Shown here: piece by piece, positions 1 to 12,048 of the stretch
Layout: every line of letters starts with the position of its first letter
How positions within the stretch are numbered: position 1 is the first letter of the stretch
NCBI GenBank assembly: GCA_021029095.1
Contig: JAJOHG010000021.1
Coordinates: 124,001-188,000 of the forward strand
From: Phellopilus nigrolimitatus
Taxonomy: Eukaryota > Basidiomycota > Agaricomycetes > Hymenochaetales > Hymenochaetaceae
Direction of reading: 5' to 3'
Length of the DNA stretch: 64,000 nucleotides
Made by a program: the position numbers and the translations under genes
The notes under the pieces: model-generated
Told to the model about the DNA's origin: nothing
Database searches by the model: none
The model's input: the letters and a program-made list of their open reading frames with translations, nothing else

Positions 1-394
1 ACCCAGGAGAGCATTGGTGTGCTCAGGAGGTGGTGGAGGAGTGGAGAGAGGGGTTATGATATGTTCCGCCCGACACGCGAGTCTACGAGACCGGACGCGA
101 GAACATGTGATACGGCACGTGACTAGATATCTGACCGGCCCTGAAGAGATGCATTTAGAGGTCTTCAATGTGTATATTGGCGCATTCAAAATTCATGGTT
201 CGCAGCTCGTAAAATATTAAAGACAAGGAGGGACATGAATATAATGCATATTCTTGTTTCAAGGCAAATGACCCCATGATATAACTGTAGCATTATTAGT
301 TTCAGCTTGAAGAACGAAAAGAGAGAGGGAAAAAAAGGGAGGGAAAAAAACCTTGCTGACATAGTAAACCCACTATTCACCTATGCATACCCAA

Positions 395-1920
395 TCAATA
401 ATCACCAAAACAATCGTAAATCGAAATCGAAAGTCCTTCTTCAATACAGCGAACAATCCTCTCATCTTCCATAATATCGTAGTCTGAAGTATCGTAGTCT
501 AAAGATGAGTTCAAAAAGTTAACCCTCTTCAGAGACCTTCGACCGTAGGAGTGTTCCATCTTGATTCTATCATGGTAATTGCAATTTCTTCGTCTCCGCG
601 CGTTTCGAGCTTGAAGTAGAAAAGTGTAAGAGTATGCAGTCCCGGGCACAGTTGTTCGGTCGCATCTGGCCTAAACGTGAGGATGTACATCAAGTCGCTC
701 CAGGAGTCGACGATGTCGATTTCAAGGGTTGTCAGATTTGGTGCAAATAAAAGACATTTTCTGATCTCTGCAGCACTCATAGTGCAAAATCGAATACAAG
801 TGAGACTCTCCTGCGCCTGAGAGTTCCGCAGAAGCGATGTAACCTTGAGGTGGTCATAATGAGAAGACCCGTCGGCCGTTCCAATTTGTAGCGTCTGGAG
901 CATCGGCACCGCGAGCCGACACAATACAAATTTCAGAGCGCGTGAGGCAAGTACGTTGTCATCGTAGTAATACAGAGACAGATGAACAAGTCGAAATGAG
1001 ACAACGTTTGGATCATTGGACACCTTGGTGAGGAAGTCATCCGAATCCTCGTGGATCTCCGTTTTAAACGTTTCTAGTGCAGGAGCAATGCGCAGAAGCG
1101 TCATACATCCCGCCACAGACAAGTATCCGCTGGGATGCGGAGAGGGAGAATTGACTATATCGACAGTAGTCAAATTCGGAAGAAGAGCGGTGTGATCCGT
1201 GAAATAAAGACCAAAGCTGTGGGAGAACGGAGCGACGATATCTTTCAGACAAGGGAATCCAGTAACGTCCATTTTGCCGTACAGATCGGGAGCGTCTAGT
1301 TTCAAAGTTTCCAGCATTGGCATATCTTTCAACTCGAGCAAAGCTCCACAAACAGTCGGTTGGCTCGGGTTGCGGGACCACGAATCTGAGACGTGAATTA
1401 CAACCGATTTGCACCTTTTCCGGTAATCGTCGGACATCACAAGTGCCATAAACTTGTCAGCGGTCGGCTTGTTAGCTTTCGTGACATTGAGCTCCAATGT
1501 CAACGGTGCATCCCCAGACTTGAGTATACTCGAACTAAAGATGTTCCAGGGAAATGGGATCATTTCGCAATGCGAGAGTCTCATTGTCGCCCATGGCCTT
1601 CTAGACGAAAGAGCGACATATCGCCACAAGCAACATACGCCAGCAAAGTTATTCGGAGCGACTCTGTTTTCCGCAAGATCCCCTGAATCGACAGGGCCTT
1701 CCGGAAGAGTCCAGCTGAGGATCTCGAACAGGACGTCCGGAGAAGCCATCTGCGCCAGAGGAAACCCACATTTCCTGCTGTTGATAGACATATTCTTGAC
1801 CTTTAAGGGCTTGAACGAGTGCCGCAAACTGTACGATGCCTTGTCTTCGCTTGGCCGAAAGGCTAAAGCTTTTTCGGCAGCGCCGGGAGAGGCTCCTTCG
1901 TGCTGGACGACAGACTGCAT
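395..1920 (-). CDS. F-box protein, 3' frame break
   Basis: The main reading frame runs from ATG at 1920 to a stop at 529 (463 aa). Residues ~52-115 look like an agaricomycete F-box: FPLAQMASPDVLFEILSWTL, then a short linker and the VCCLWRYVALSSRRPW stretch that matches the usual VCxxWRxIALxTPxLW pattern. The rest is leucine-rich, as expected for the LRR-like substrate-recognition part of an SCF ubiquitin ligase adaptor. The frame stops right after TPTVEGL, but a neighbouring frame continues with KRVNFLNSSLDYDTSDYD and ends at 395, which is how such proteins usually finish. No GT-AG intron fits in the overlap, so I infer a -1/+2 frameshift (mutation or sequence error). The substrate cannot be predicted. 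Confidence 0.75.
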
Positions 1921-3055
1921 AAGATTCGATGTGGTAATGGGAGCATCAGCAACTGAAATCGATTAAGCACAAAGAGGTTAGCTCTTTTTTCAAGTGAATA
2001 AACGAGGCAGACTTTTTACAGAATTGACAGACATTTTCATGCGCTACACAGATTATACGGAACTGCTGGGCTCTTTGGTAGGTGTGAATGCCAGTGCTCC
2101 GAGACGTCCGCGGGGAGGCAGTGGGGATGTGTTGCTGGTGTTATACTGCTTCATTGAGGCGTGGGATTGCGGCTCTTGGCTTATAAGTAAGCTGTCTTGA
2201 CCACAAGCGAGACAAAGGCAAAGGCACATGTACAAAGGGGGTGTAAAATAAGCCATCGCTTGCAAAGACGGTCACCCACGCCACTCACATGCTTCAGCTT
2301 TTAGAAGCCGGTCTATCAGAGGATGGAACTCTATCGTGCCTTTGTGTCGAGGAGCAAAAAGATATTCACTTGTGAAATGTCAGATGACGGGAGAAAGGAG
2401 CGTTATCGGACGACAGAAAGAGGTGTTTGGGCGTCGATCCTCAGTGAGTCCACTCCGATTCAAAGCCCGCGCAGTTGCCACCGCGCCGACATCAGAAGAT
2501 GCGTGTCCGTACCCTATTTCTAATTGGCCTGACTCGACGCTCTTGTTTGTCCAGGTCGCTCGGCTGAGGGGATGGGTGTGGATGTTGATGTGGGTGTGGA
2601 TGTGGGTGTATAGTAGACAAGAGAAAAGAGAATATGTGTGTACCCATTGCGTCGGCGACGACGCTGACATGCATTGCAGCCCACTGCATGACGCGGATGC
2701 GGCAGGTTTGTCGCGCCACGCTTGAAAAGCGCGCGGCGGCGGGGCGTTCAAGACATTGATGGTGCATAAACTCCTCCCTCGATACGGAAGCTATCGAAAT
2801 TTTATGACTGACGTACTATACTGTATGTACTGGTATATAGGCTGTATAAATTTGGTAGATAATAATAATAATGTAGGACTACGCGTCGTTCCTGCTGCGA
2901 TTGCAGGCCCGACGACTGTATGTATGGCGAATTATGCAGGGTACTCTGTTAATAAAACAGCGTCAAAGTGTTAGGGAGTGAGAATATGCAGGAAATGCGC
3001 GGACTGTCTTGGACCGGAATATATAACGCGGACGGCTTGTCGGCCATGTTCGCGA
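1921..3055. other. Intergenic, repeat-bearing
   Basis: I see no gene here. The stretch contains the left direct repeat (2495-2660). It also holds a block near 2437-2473 with CACTCCGATTCAAAG that recurs near 20070. Short ORFs have no recognisable features. A TTATAAG near 2180 has no gene close enough to assign it to. Confidence 0.5.
2495..2660 (+). repeat. Direct repeat, left copy
   Basis: About 160 bp resembling 5199-5358 in the same orientation. The shared core is TTGGCCTGACTCGACGCTCT, followed by a GTGGATGTGGGTGTGG-type GT-rich tract, an A/G-rich stretch and CCATTGCG. The two copies bracket the kinase-like gene. It could be a solo remnant of a mobile element or a segmental duplication. Confidence 0.7.
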
Positions 3056-4930
3056 TCAACTAAAGCACTCCACAAGCCGCTCAAGCCACACCGCGTCGTG
3101 GGCGCGCTCGATAACGCCCCCGGGGCGCGACCCGTCGGGCCACTCTATGTTCACGTCGTTCCGGTCGTACGGGTAGCGCGCCTCGCCCTCCCTGCCGGCC
3201 CAGTCGAAGTCGACGAGCAGCGCGCGCGGACGAGGGCGGTCTGCTCCAGGCTTTTGAATGAGGACGTTCCCCTGGCGCAGGTCGCCGAACACGCGCCCGG
3301 CACCGTGCAGCAGCTCAACGGCCGCGCGGACGTCCTGCTGCAAAGCCAGTCTATCCGCCGGCGCCGTGTGCTCGAGCTCGACGGTGGTGATGCGCTCCAT
3401 GACGACCATCCGCCACTCATTTGAGGCGGAGGGCGGGTCGGCGTGGTGCAGGCGCGGCGCGTACCCTGCGGAGGCCAGGAGCGCGTGCCCGTCGGCGTCG
3501 TAGCGCTTCGTGAATTTGACGACAATATGTTTTTGTTCGTGTTCTTGTCCCCCGTGCAGCGTAGCAAACCAAAGCAGCTTGTGCGGTGCAACGGGTCTGT
3601 CGTAGGAGAACGTGGAGAGCGCGCCGCCGTCGTCGGCCGTCCAGCTGTCGCGGTAGGGGAAGATGGGCGTCCTTGCGGGCGGAGGCGCGGCGTGCACGGC
3701 CGCGTAGTACGCGTCGAGGCGCGCGTGCGCGCTGCGCAGCGCTTGCATCAGCCGCGCGAGCAGCCCCGTGCGCGCGCCGGCGTCCTCCGGGCGGTTCACG
3801 CAGAGGATGAGGTCGGTGAGCGGCTCGACGACGACCTTGTCGGCGTACACGGCGCCGAGCGCGCAGAGGTGCGCGCCGGCGAGGACGAGCAGAATGACGG
3901 GACAGCACGACGTTTTCACGACGTCCTGAAACTGTCAACAACGAGTCAGCCTAGAGAAAAAACAGGAAAGCGCAAAGTTTGTTGATGGCAGCTTACCGTG
4001 TCGTCCACGATACATTTACCATAGCAGGCTGCGGCGTGCAGCGTCGCGTCGCCGTCCGCGCCGAGCTCGTTGCGCATCTCTACAATGATGCTTGCAACGT
4101 GGCTGGAAGTACGGGCCATGCGCGTGGGGCTCGTATTATTTCCCATAAAAATTTGCGTAAAACGAAGGCCGATGAGCTGCTTGAGGAGGGGATACACCGC
4201 CTCCCAGCGCGCTTCCTCCGTTCTGTAGAACGCCGCCGAGGCGCCCATGAACTCGAAGAGCGCCGCGAAATTGATGGATGGCACAGCTAGCTCCGGATCA
4301 CTGAGGTCTCGGAGGAACGCGCCGAAAACAGGATGGAATAGAGCGACACGGGCGCGCCGCGCGCGTCGGCGGGGCGCAGGTTGTGGAAGAGGTTCTTCTC
4401 GGAGCCCTGGTTGAGCTTCCGGAACGCGCGGGGGTGCGCGAGCGAGGACGGCGTGTCCATCGAGGTGTAGCATGCGGCTGCGCGGGTCCGCATGTCTAGG
4501 GTCTCCTGGAAGTAGTCTGTGAGAGACCTGACGGGGTCGAGGTCTGGTGCTCGAGCCAAGACTTGAGAGCGGACGTGTGCATGTGCGTCGAGAGGAAGGA
4601 AGACGTCGTAAAGTGATGGGATTTGAAGAAAGGATGGTGTACGCACTGTCCCGGATTCCTCTTGCCTCTATAACTAGATGGACTCTGCGAGCGGCGAGGT
4701 CGGCGGCGGACCAGTGGTCGCTAATTTCGGTAAGAAGATCCAACAAATTGTGTGGCTCGGATGTGAAGTCATCCACGAGAGCAGCAGCTGCATGTGAGTC
4801 TCCCGGTACCGCAATGTTTGCGGGATACAGGCCGGTGAAATTTCGCGTTGAACCTGGCCCTGAACATTGGACAGCCGCGAAGTCAGAGATACAGATACTG
4901 GAATTAAATGAGGAGGATCGGCAGGGGCTC
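3056..4930 (-). CDS. Protein-kinase-like protein, probably disrupted
   Basis: A spliced minus-strand gene of the agaricomycete protein-kinase-like family. The last exon (3931-3056) holds the kinase-like core: VVMERITTVELE, catalytic-loop-like VFGDLRQGNVLI, and a DFG-like LLVDFDWAGREGEARYPY. The intron 3996-3932 is canonical (VDDT joined to FQDVVKTSCC). Upstream exons encode a helical N-terminal region including NFTGLYPANIAVPGDS, LVDDFTSEPHNLLDLL and FHPVFGAFLRDLSDPEL. Near 4350 the frame of ARGAPVSLY and that of FHPVFGAF differ by one base with no credible intron, so the gene looks frameshifted. No convincing first ATG was found and the 5' limit is approximate. Whether it phosphorylates anything is unknown; the HRD motif is degenerate (GDLRQGN). 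Confidence 0.6.
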
Positions 4931-5198
4931 CTGCGAATTTGACCGCGCAGAGGAGATCCAAAGACAGGAGTGTACTATTACGTGTGATTGCCGGCCCTGA
5001 AGAGGGTGCTTACGCTTAGACTTGTTCGATTGCTTGCCTCTGCCACTCCAGGTGAGCTGGAATACAGTAAACGCGCATGCAGACCTCTGTCGTGCTCGCC
5101 GTCGCACGTCCGGCGCTGTGTCCAGGGTGAGCTGTGCGCTGTGCGCTGTGTGCTGTGTTGGACAGGCGAGCGCCGCGTTGCCCCCACTGCCCCGAGAA

Positions 5199-5358
5199 GG
5201 TGCGTGCCCGTCCCTTATTTCCTATTGGCCTGACTCGACGCTCTTGTTCTCGTCCAGGTCGCTCGGGTGGACAGGCTGTGGATGTGGGTGTGGGATGTGG
5301 GTGTGGGATGTGGATGTAGACAGGAGAGAAAAAGATAGTATGTATGTCCATTGCGGAA
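5199..5358 (+). repeat. Direct repeat, right copy
   Basis: Second copy of the repeat at 2495-2660 and in the same orientation. The TTGGCCTGACTCGACGCTCT core is conserved, and the GT-rich part is expanded to GTGTGGGATGTGGGTGTGGG-type units. It lies in the upstream flank of SET1 and just beyond the kinase-like gene's 5' end. Confidence 0.7.
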
Positions 5359-5924
5359 TAAGAGATCCGTCCTGTAAATGAGTGAATATTTTCATGTCGT
5401 CGTCGTCGACGAGGACGAGGACGAAGGACAAAGCTGAGTTGTGTGTTTGGTGACACGTTTGGCTGGCACGCTCTGTTTTGGCCGGCACGCTCGTCGTGAC
5501 TGCCACCACCCATCATCCCACTCGACCCGTCCCTCTTCCTCTCCCACCAACATCAACAGAGTCAAAGACCCGCTCGTCGTCGTCGTCGTCGTCGGCGAGC
5601 CTCTTTCTCTCTTTCCGTCACCATCGCCACCGCCGCCGTCGTCGTCGTATACCTCGCCGTCGAGTCATCAACGGGAGCGGTCCGCCTGAAAAGGCGTGTC
5701 ACGGCGACGACCCCCCCGTCCTTTTTCTCTTTTTCCTCCCTCGCCTCTCCACCTCTCCTCCTCGTCGTCGCCGTCTTCAAACCACACCCACCAAGAAAAA
5801 ACAAGCGTCCAAACCGTGGCGCGTGCCGTCGTCGCACCCGCACCCGCACCCACACCCGCCATCACCCAGCGCTGAAAACCGTGTGCTCGCCACTCACCCA
5901 CCCTCAGCCAACACGAGCGACACG
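5359..5924 (+). promoter_or_regulatory. SET1 upstream region / probable 5' UTR
   Basis: Pyrimidine-rich leader with TCG/CGT trinucleotide runs near 5397-5420 and 5573-5600 and many CT blocks, as is common before housekeeping genes of filamentous fungi. The SET1 frame stays open upstream to 5478, but that extension is low-complexity (Ser, Arg and His-Pro runs), so I treat it as UTR. No TATA box is evident. Confidence 0.4.
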
Positions 5925-8900
5925 ATGTCGGGCAAGGCGCCCCCGCGCGGCCCGCGCGCCCTCCTCAGCTCGCTGCCCTCCGCAGGGCCCTCCTCTCATC
6001 CCCATCCCCACCCCCATCCCTCCTCCCATCCCCACTCCCACCCCCACTCCCATCCACACCCTCCTCAGACCCAGCCGCAGCCGTCGACCAGCAGGCAGGG
6101 CGCCGCGCCCCCAACGGGCCCGCGCAGCCTCATGCACGGGCTCGCCGCCGCGCGCCCCGCGTACGTCAACGGGCACGGGCACGGCATCGCCCCCGCGCCC
6201 GCCCTTGCCGCCTCCGTTGCGGCGCGCGCCCTGCCCTCAGGGCCCAAGGGCAAGCCTCCCGATGCGTCCTGGGCACACGGCCGGCGCCCGCCCTCCGGCC
6301 CGAGCGCGCTCCTCTCCCAGCGCGCGTCCGCGTCGACGCTGCCGCCACGTGGCCCGTCGACCTTCTCCCCCACGCCGCCCCCGCCTCCTCCACCGCTGTC
6401 CGCGCCTCCACGACAGCCGCCCCCGCCCGGGCCTCCGCCATCGCACGCGCAGCGCCCGCCCTCGCCCTCCGCGTCTCCCCCTCCCCCTCCACCACCGCCT
6501 GCAGACACCCCGCCTCCTCCTCCACCTCCTCCAAGCACGCCTCCACCGCCGCCCCCGCCGCCGCCGCTCGAGGTCCCGCACCTCATCTCCCCCATCCGGC
6601 TGCCCACCACACAGCCGCAGGAGCCGCGCCTCGCGCCCCCACCGCTGCCCCCGTCTCCGCCCACGCCCACGCTGCCGCCCCCCGCGCCCCCGGAGCCAGC
6701 AGCCGTCCCGCAGCCCCCGACGTCCGCGCCGCCGCCCCTGCCCCCTCCCGACCCGCGCCGCCAGATCGCCGCGCCGCCCCCGCCACCGACACTCTCACGA
6801 CCGTCCCCCCCACCGCCCCCGCCCCTGCCTCCGCCGCCGGCGCCGCCGTCTCCACCGCCCTCGCCCGTCCTGCCGGACGGCGTCATCGCGAGCACGGAGC
6901 TCGTCGACGGGCGGCCCGTGCGGCGCTTCTCGCTCGCGCCGCCGCCCGCGTGGCCGCCCCCGCGCGGCGACGACGACGCGGCGCCCGAGGGGCGCGACTT
7001 CCGCGTGCTCTTCGACGGCGCGTGCGACAAGGACCGCGGCGGCGCCGTGCGCGCGCTCGTCGCGACGCTGCGCGCGACCGGCGCAGCCGAGCGCGTCCGC
7101 GAGGGCCCCGCGAAGGAGCGCGAGCGCGAGAAGAGCAAGGGCCGCGCGTCGCCGCTCCCGCTCGTGCTGCGCTATGCGGGCGAGACCGTCGAGGGCGAGG
7201 AGGAGGCGCGCCCCGCCGACCCGCGCAGGGCGCCCGGGTTCAAGAGGGCGAAGACCAGGAGCGAGTTCCACCAGCTGTCATACGAGGTGCGTAGCACCCC
7301 ATCCCACTCGCATCCATGTCGTCCGAATATATACTAACGCAGCCACCCACCTTGCGCCCCGGCAGCACGACGCACACTCGGCCGGGCCGCCCCCGCCGAC
7401 GACCGTGCTCGTGTTCGGCTTCCCGCCGCTCACGCCGACCGCCGCGCTGCGGCGCCACTTCGCCGCGCACGGCGCGATCGCGGGGCTCGAGCGCGAGCTC
7501 GACCGCGCGACGGGCGCGCAGCTCGGCGCCGCCGCGGTCACGTACGCGCGCGCGGAGGACGCGAGCCGCGCCGTCGCCGCGGAGGCCGGCCGCAACTTCG
7601 CGGCCGCGCTCGGCGTCGCCGCGCCCGCCGCGCCGCGCGACGCGGCGGCGGAGGCGCGGCCGTACGTTGTGCTGGACGGCGAGGGCAAGCTGATGCGCCT
7701 CGTGCGCGCGGCGCATGAGGAGCGCCGGCGGAGGGAGAAGGAGCGCCGCCGCCTGCTCGACGCGGGCGCCAGCGGGAGCGCGACGCCCGCGAGCGCGCGC
7801 GTGCCCACGCCTGCGAGTGCGAGCGCCCCCACGCCGAGTCAGAGCCAGAGTCAGAGCCAGAATCAGAGTCAAAGCCAGAGCCAGAGTCAGAGTCCGCTGG
7901 TCTGGCGCCCGCACGCGCACGCGCACCCGCCAGCGCACGCGCTTCACGCGCCGGTGCAGCACCCGCTCCCCGCGAACCCCTACACGCGCGCGCCGCCGGG
8001 GCTCCCGCCGCGCCCCGCGCCGTTCGGCGCACCGCCGCCGCCGCCGCACCACGGCTTCGCGCACGGGCCGGGCCCCGCGCGCCGCCTGCCGCCCGCGTCC
8101 CTCGTGCGCGCGCGCGCGATGAACTCCGCCAAGTCGACCGTCCCGCTCGGCGTGCCGGCGCCGGCGCCGTCGCCCTTCGCGGGGACGCCATCGCTGCGGT
8201 CGTTGCCACACAACCCCGCGCTCGGCCGCATCGGGCCGTCCGCGGTCCACGCGCACGCGCGCACGCCGACGGCGACGACAACGACGAACAGCACGCCGCG
8301 CGCGTCGCGCTCGCCGTCGCCCGTCGCGCGGCGGCCGGGCGGCGCGCGCGTGGACGCGGCGCGCGGCGCGGCGCACGCGGCGGTGCTCGAGGCGCTCGCG
8401 CGCAGCGGCGTCGACCACGTGCGCATCGAGGAGGCGCAGCTCGGCGGCGGCGCGGCGCGCGAGGAGGACGTGCGCGAGTATTTTTCGGCGTTCCCTGTTG
8501 ATAAGGTGCGTGGCCCTTTCTTTTTTTTGGCGGCCGTGCTAGGCTGATGTTGTTTTTGATTTTTTCTTTTTCTTTTGGTTTGGGCGTTTTTAGGTCCTGC
8601 ACGACCACCACGGGTGGTACGTCACCTTCCGGACGGCCGACGCCGCGAAGCGCGCGGGGATGGTGTTCGCGACGGTCAAGCGCACGCTCGCGAACCGCAG
8701 CGTGTCGATCAGCGTGCACCCCGCGCCGGCGCGCGCGGACGCGTCCGCTGCGCCCGCGGGGGGGCGGGACGAAAGGGAACGCGGCGGCGGCGCGTGGGCG
8801 CGCGCGGCGATGCTCGCGGAGGCGGAGCGCGCGGTGCTCGCGGAGCTGCGCGCGCTGCTCGAGAAGGACGTGATGGAGCGCGTGGTGGGCGGCCAGATCC

Positions 8901-10994
8901 GGCGCATGGCCGCGGAGGAGCGCAGCCGGCGCGCGCGCGATGCGGAGGGAGGAGGGCTGGTGCCGCGCGCGCGCGAGCGCGAGCGTGAGCGTGAGCGGGC
9001 AGAGGGCGCGGAGAGGGGCGAGTGGGAGCGCCGTGGGCTGAAGGGCCTCTCGTTTCGGAAAAGGAAGCAGGAGGCGTCGGTGGCGGCGGCTGCTGCCGCT
9101 GCTGCTGCTGAGGCTCAGGCTGAGGCTCAAGCTGACGCCACTCCTGCGCCCGTTGTGCCCCCCGCGGAGTCTGATTCTGTACGCGTACACAAGCCGCCGC
9201 AGCGCGAGATGCCACCCGACGGCGAGCTGCCCGTGGCGACGGAGGCGGAGACGCCTGTTGTTGTCGTCGTCCTGCCTGAGGACGCCCAGGACGCCCAGGA
9301 CGCGGAGGGGCGCCCCGAGGCGCCCGAGCGCCCGCGCAAGCGCCTGAAGCAGGCCGTCCCCGTGCGCGCCGTGCAGGACAAGGACGTCGAGTCCGAAGAC
9401 GGCGACGACGACGAGGGCGGTGCCATTGCCGTCGCCGTCGTCCCGCCGCCAGCAGTTGACCTCGTGGCGCCTGCGCCCCCCGCGGAGCCCGCCAAGCATA
9501 AACATAGGCGGTCGCCGTCGCCAATGCCCGCGGACGACGTGCCGCCCGCGAAGCGCACGCGCGTCGAGGGCGCGGAGGACGTGCAGGTAAAGAGCCGGCG
9601 GCCCGCGACGAAGAAGCAGCAGGAGAAGGACAGGGCCGCCGCGCGCCGCGCGAAGAAGGCGCGTGCTGTGGAGCGCGAGCTCGATGTCGATGTTGATGTT
9701 GCGAAGCCTGTGCTGGAGGAGCTCGTCATCCCGCCGCAGATGATGGCGATCGACACACCTGCGGTCGCGGAGCTGCGCGTCGTCTCGCCGTCCTCCGCCT
9801 GGGCGCGCTCGCGCTCACCCTCGCGCACGCCCACGCCGCCGCCGCCGCCGCCGACGCTCTCTGCGCTGGAGAAGGAGAAGCCCCTCGCGTCGCCGAAGCG
9901 GCTCAGCGCGCTGCTCCCCGAGGCGGTGCTGCGGGAGATCGTGGAGGACGACGAGGACCTGTACCTCGCGCGGCTCGCGCTGTCCCTGGACGACGACGCC
10001 GGCGGCGACGGTGGCGCGTTCGCGCTGCCAGAGGCCGCCGTCGCCGTGCCGCCGTCGGACCCCGGCGCGCCCGCGCCCTTCCGGAAGCACGTCACGGGCT
10101 CGGCGCGCACGGAGGGCTACTACAAGATCTCGCACGCGGAGAAGTCCGCGTACGTCGCGCAGTACGCGCTGCGCGGGAGTGCGAACGAGGAGGGAGCCGC
10201 CGGCAGCGGCGGCGGCAGCAGCGGCGCAGCGGCGCGCGGGGCGCCGGCCGCGCCGCCGGCGCACGTGGTGTCGTCGCGCTCGAACCGGGCGCACGCGCGG
10301 CGGCGCGCGCAGGGGCTGGAGGAGATCAACCAGCTGCAGCTGGCGGTGGCGCTGTCGAAGGGCGAGACGGGCGCGGCGGACGCTGCGGTGAAGTTCAACC
10401 AGCTGCAGACGCGCAAGAAGCACCTGCGCTTCGCGCGCTCGCCGATCCACGACTGGGGGCTGTACGCGATGGAGCGCGTCGCGCGCGGGGAGATGGTGAT
10501 CGAGTACGTGGGCGAGGTCGTGCGCGCGGCGGTCGCGGACAAGCGCGAGAAGGCGTACGAGCGCCAGGGCATCGGCAGCAGCTACCTGTTCCGCATCGAC
10601 GAGGACCTCGTGGTGGACGCGACGAAGAAGGGCAACCTCGGGTATGTTGCCTCTGTTCTGTGTTGGCCGGGGGGCTCCCGCTCATTGACGTGTTTTTCTT
10701 CTGTTTAGACGGCTGATCAACCACTCGTGCGACCCCAACTGCACCGCGAAGATCATCACGATCAACGGCGAGAAGAAGATCGTCATCTACGCGAAGCAGG
10801 ACATCGAGCTCGGGGACGAGATCACCTACGGTGCGTCGCGTTGTCTGAACCGTCTTCCATCCCGTTCCTCCGGCTGACTTTCTCGTTTCCTTTTCTTCTC
10901 TTTTCTTTTCTTTCCAGATTACCACTTCCCGCTCGAGCAGGACAAGATCCCTTGTCTCTGCGGCTCGGCGAGATGCCGCGGGTTCCTCAACTGA
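5925..10994 (+). CDS. SET1: Histone H3K4 methyltransferase SET1 (COMPASS)
   Basis: Catalytic subunit of the COMPASS complex, which methylates histone H3 lysine 4 in the nucleus. Five exons: 5925-7286, 7366-8505, 8594-10641, 10709-10830, 10918-10994, all with GT-AG introns and summing to exactly 1583 codons (1582 aa). Residues ~1-330 are low-complexity with long proline runs. An RRM-like domain begins near residue 463 ([17 protein letters not shown]), preceded by the family-typical HSAGPPPP. A second conserved segment reads [12 protein letters not shown]. The SET domain (~1440-1565) shows [31 protein letters not shown] and GDEITYDYHFP. The post-SET zinc site is [13 protein letters not shown] at the C terminus. 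All catalytic motifs are present. The start at [10 protein letters not shown] is chosen because the upstream extension is low-complexity. A Ser-Gln repeat lies near residues 612-632. Confidence 0.95.
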
Positions 10995-12048
10995 ACGCTT
11001 TGCGCGCCCTTGCCTCCCCGTCCCTGGATTTTGCTTTGCTTTTCCTGCGCGCCCGCACATCACGCCCACATTTCCTCGATGTCCATTTCCTCGTCTCGCC
11101 ATCTTCGTTTCTCCCTCTGTTGTCCCTCCCCCATCTGCAGGCTTTGCATAGGTTGTTGCGCACGTTTCTGTATCGTTATCAGTCGCATATTTTCCTCTTC
11201 TTCTTTTTTTTTACCTGGCTCTTTCCTGCTCCTACTCGTACGCTTTCATTTTCTTTCTCCTTCTCGCTTTCTTCCTTTCTTTTCTCTCTTCTTTTCTCGT
11301 TTCTGTTTTTTTCTTTTCTTTTTTTCTGTTTCTGTTTCTTCTGTCCTTGTTTCTCTACGCAAACGCACGCTATCGACTATCGATGTTCTAGGTAATAGAG
11401 ACAGACGCACTACTGCATATATTCTGCTGGATGAACTTTCTGCGCGTCGCGGCTTGTCTGCTTGTCTGATAGCCTGCTGATGCGTGCGAGGGCCCATGAG
11501 GCGAGTTCCCCTGCACGGTGTACCAGCTAAAAACAGTGCGCGCCTGGTCGTGCAACGGGACGCCGACGCGAGCGAGCTGCGTGCACCGACGGTCGACGGG
11601 GCGCTTCGTGCACGCTCACCCAGCATGCTATACCCGGCACATCACACTGAACAGCGTCAGCCAACCATTTGCGAACTTAAGCGCCCCCGTCCGGTCTCAG
11701 GGATTATCGGAACGCCCGGCAGCCGGCTGTCGGAGCCCGAACCGCGCTCACAGACGCGTCTGGAAAACGTGACCCGGATTACATGCTTACGTGTGCAGGC
11801 AGAGGAATGGGCCGATGCGGCACTCGGAGGGAAAAGAGGCGCGATGCTTTGGTTGTTCCCTGCAGCAGGCCTGGCGACATATGTAGAGTCGGACTAAACA
11901 TAAAAGGAGGATTTGCTTAAGTGGGCCGATAGTGCCCATACCGAACTGTAACTAAAAGCATAGCTTATGTATGACCTACAACATAATAACGTTGACACAG
12001 TGGGGAATACAATCATTTAAATCTACCTGCTAGATCATTCTACAAAAT
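10995..12048. other. Intergenic, polypyrimidine tract
   Basis: Convergent space between SET1 (+) and the seryl-tRNA synthetase (-). About 115 nt at 11241-11356 is almost pure C/T on the + strand, probably in or near the SET1 3' UTR. A block near 11754-11784 resembles 38799-38834. ORFs at 11484-11897 show no domain or composition that supports coding. Confidence 0.5.

Noticed and set aside
7838..7892. CRISPR-like or satellite array
   Set aside because: It is a coding Ser-Gln repeat (CAGAGY units) inside SET1, with no spacers.
6065..9505. Long antisense ORFs opposite SET1 (357, 392 and 655 aa)
   Set aside because: They are Gly/Arg/Ala-rich shadows of GC-rich coding sequence; stop codons are rare in every frame here, and none shows a domain.
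11484..11897. 137-aa ORF after SET1
   Set aside because: It includes the dispersed block at 11754, shows no domain and overlaps another ORF of similar length.
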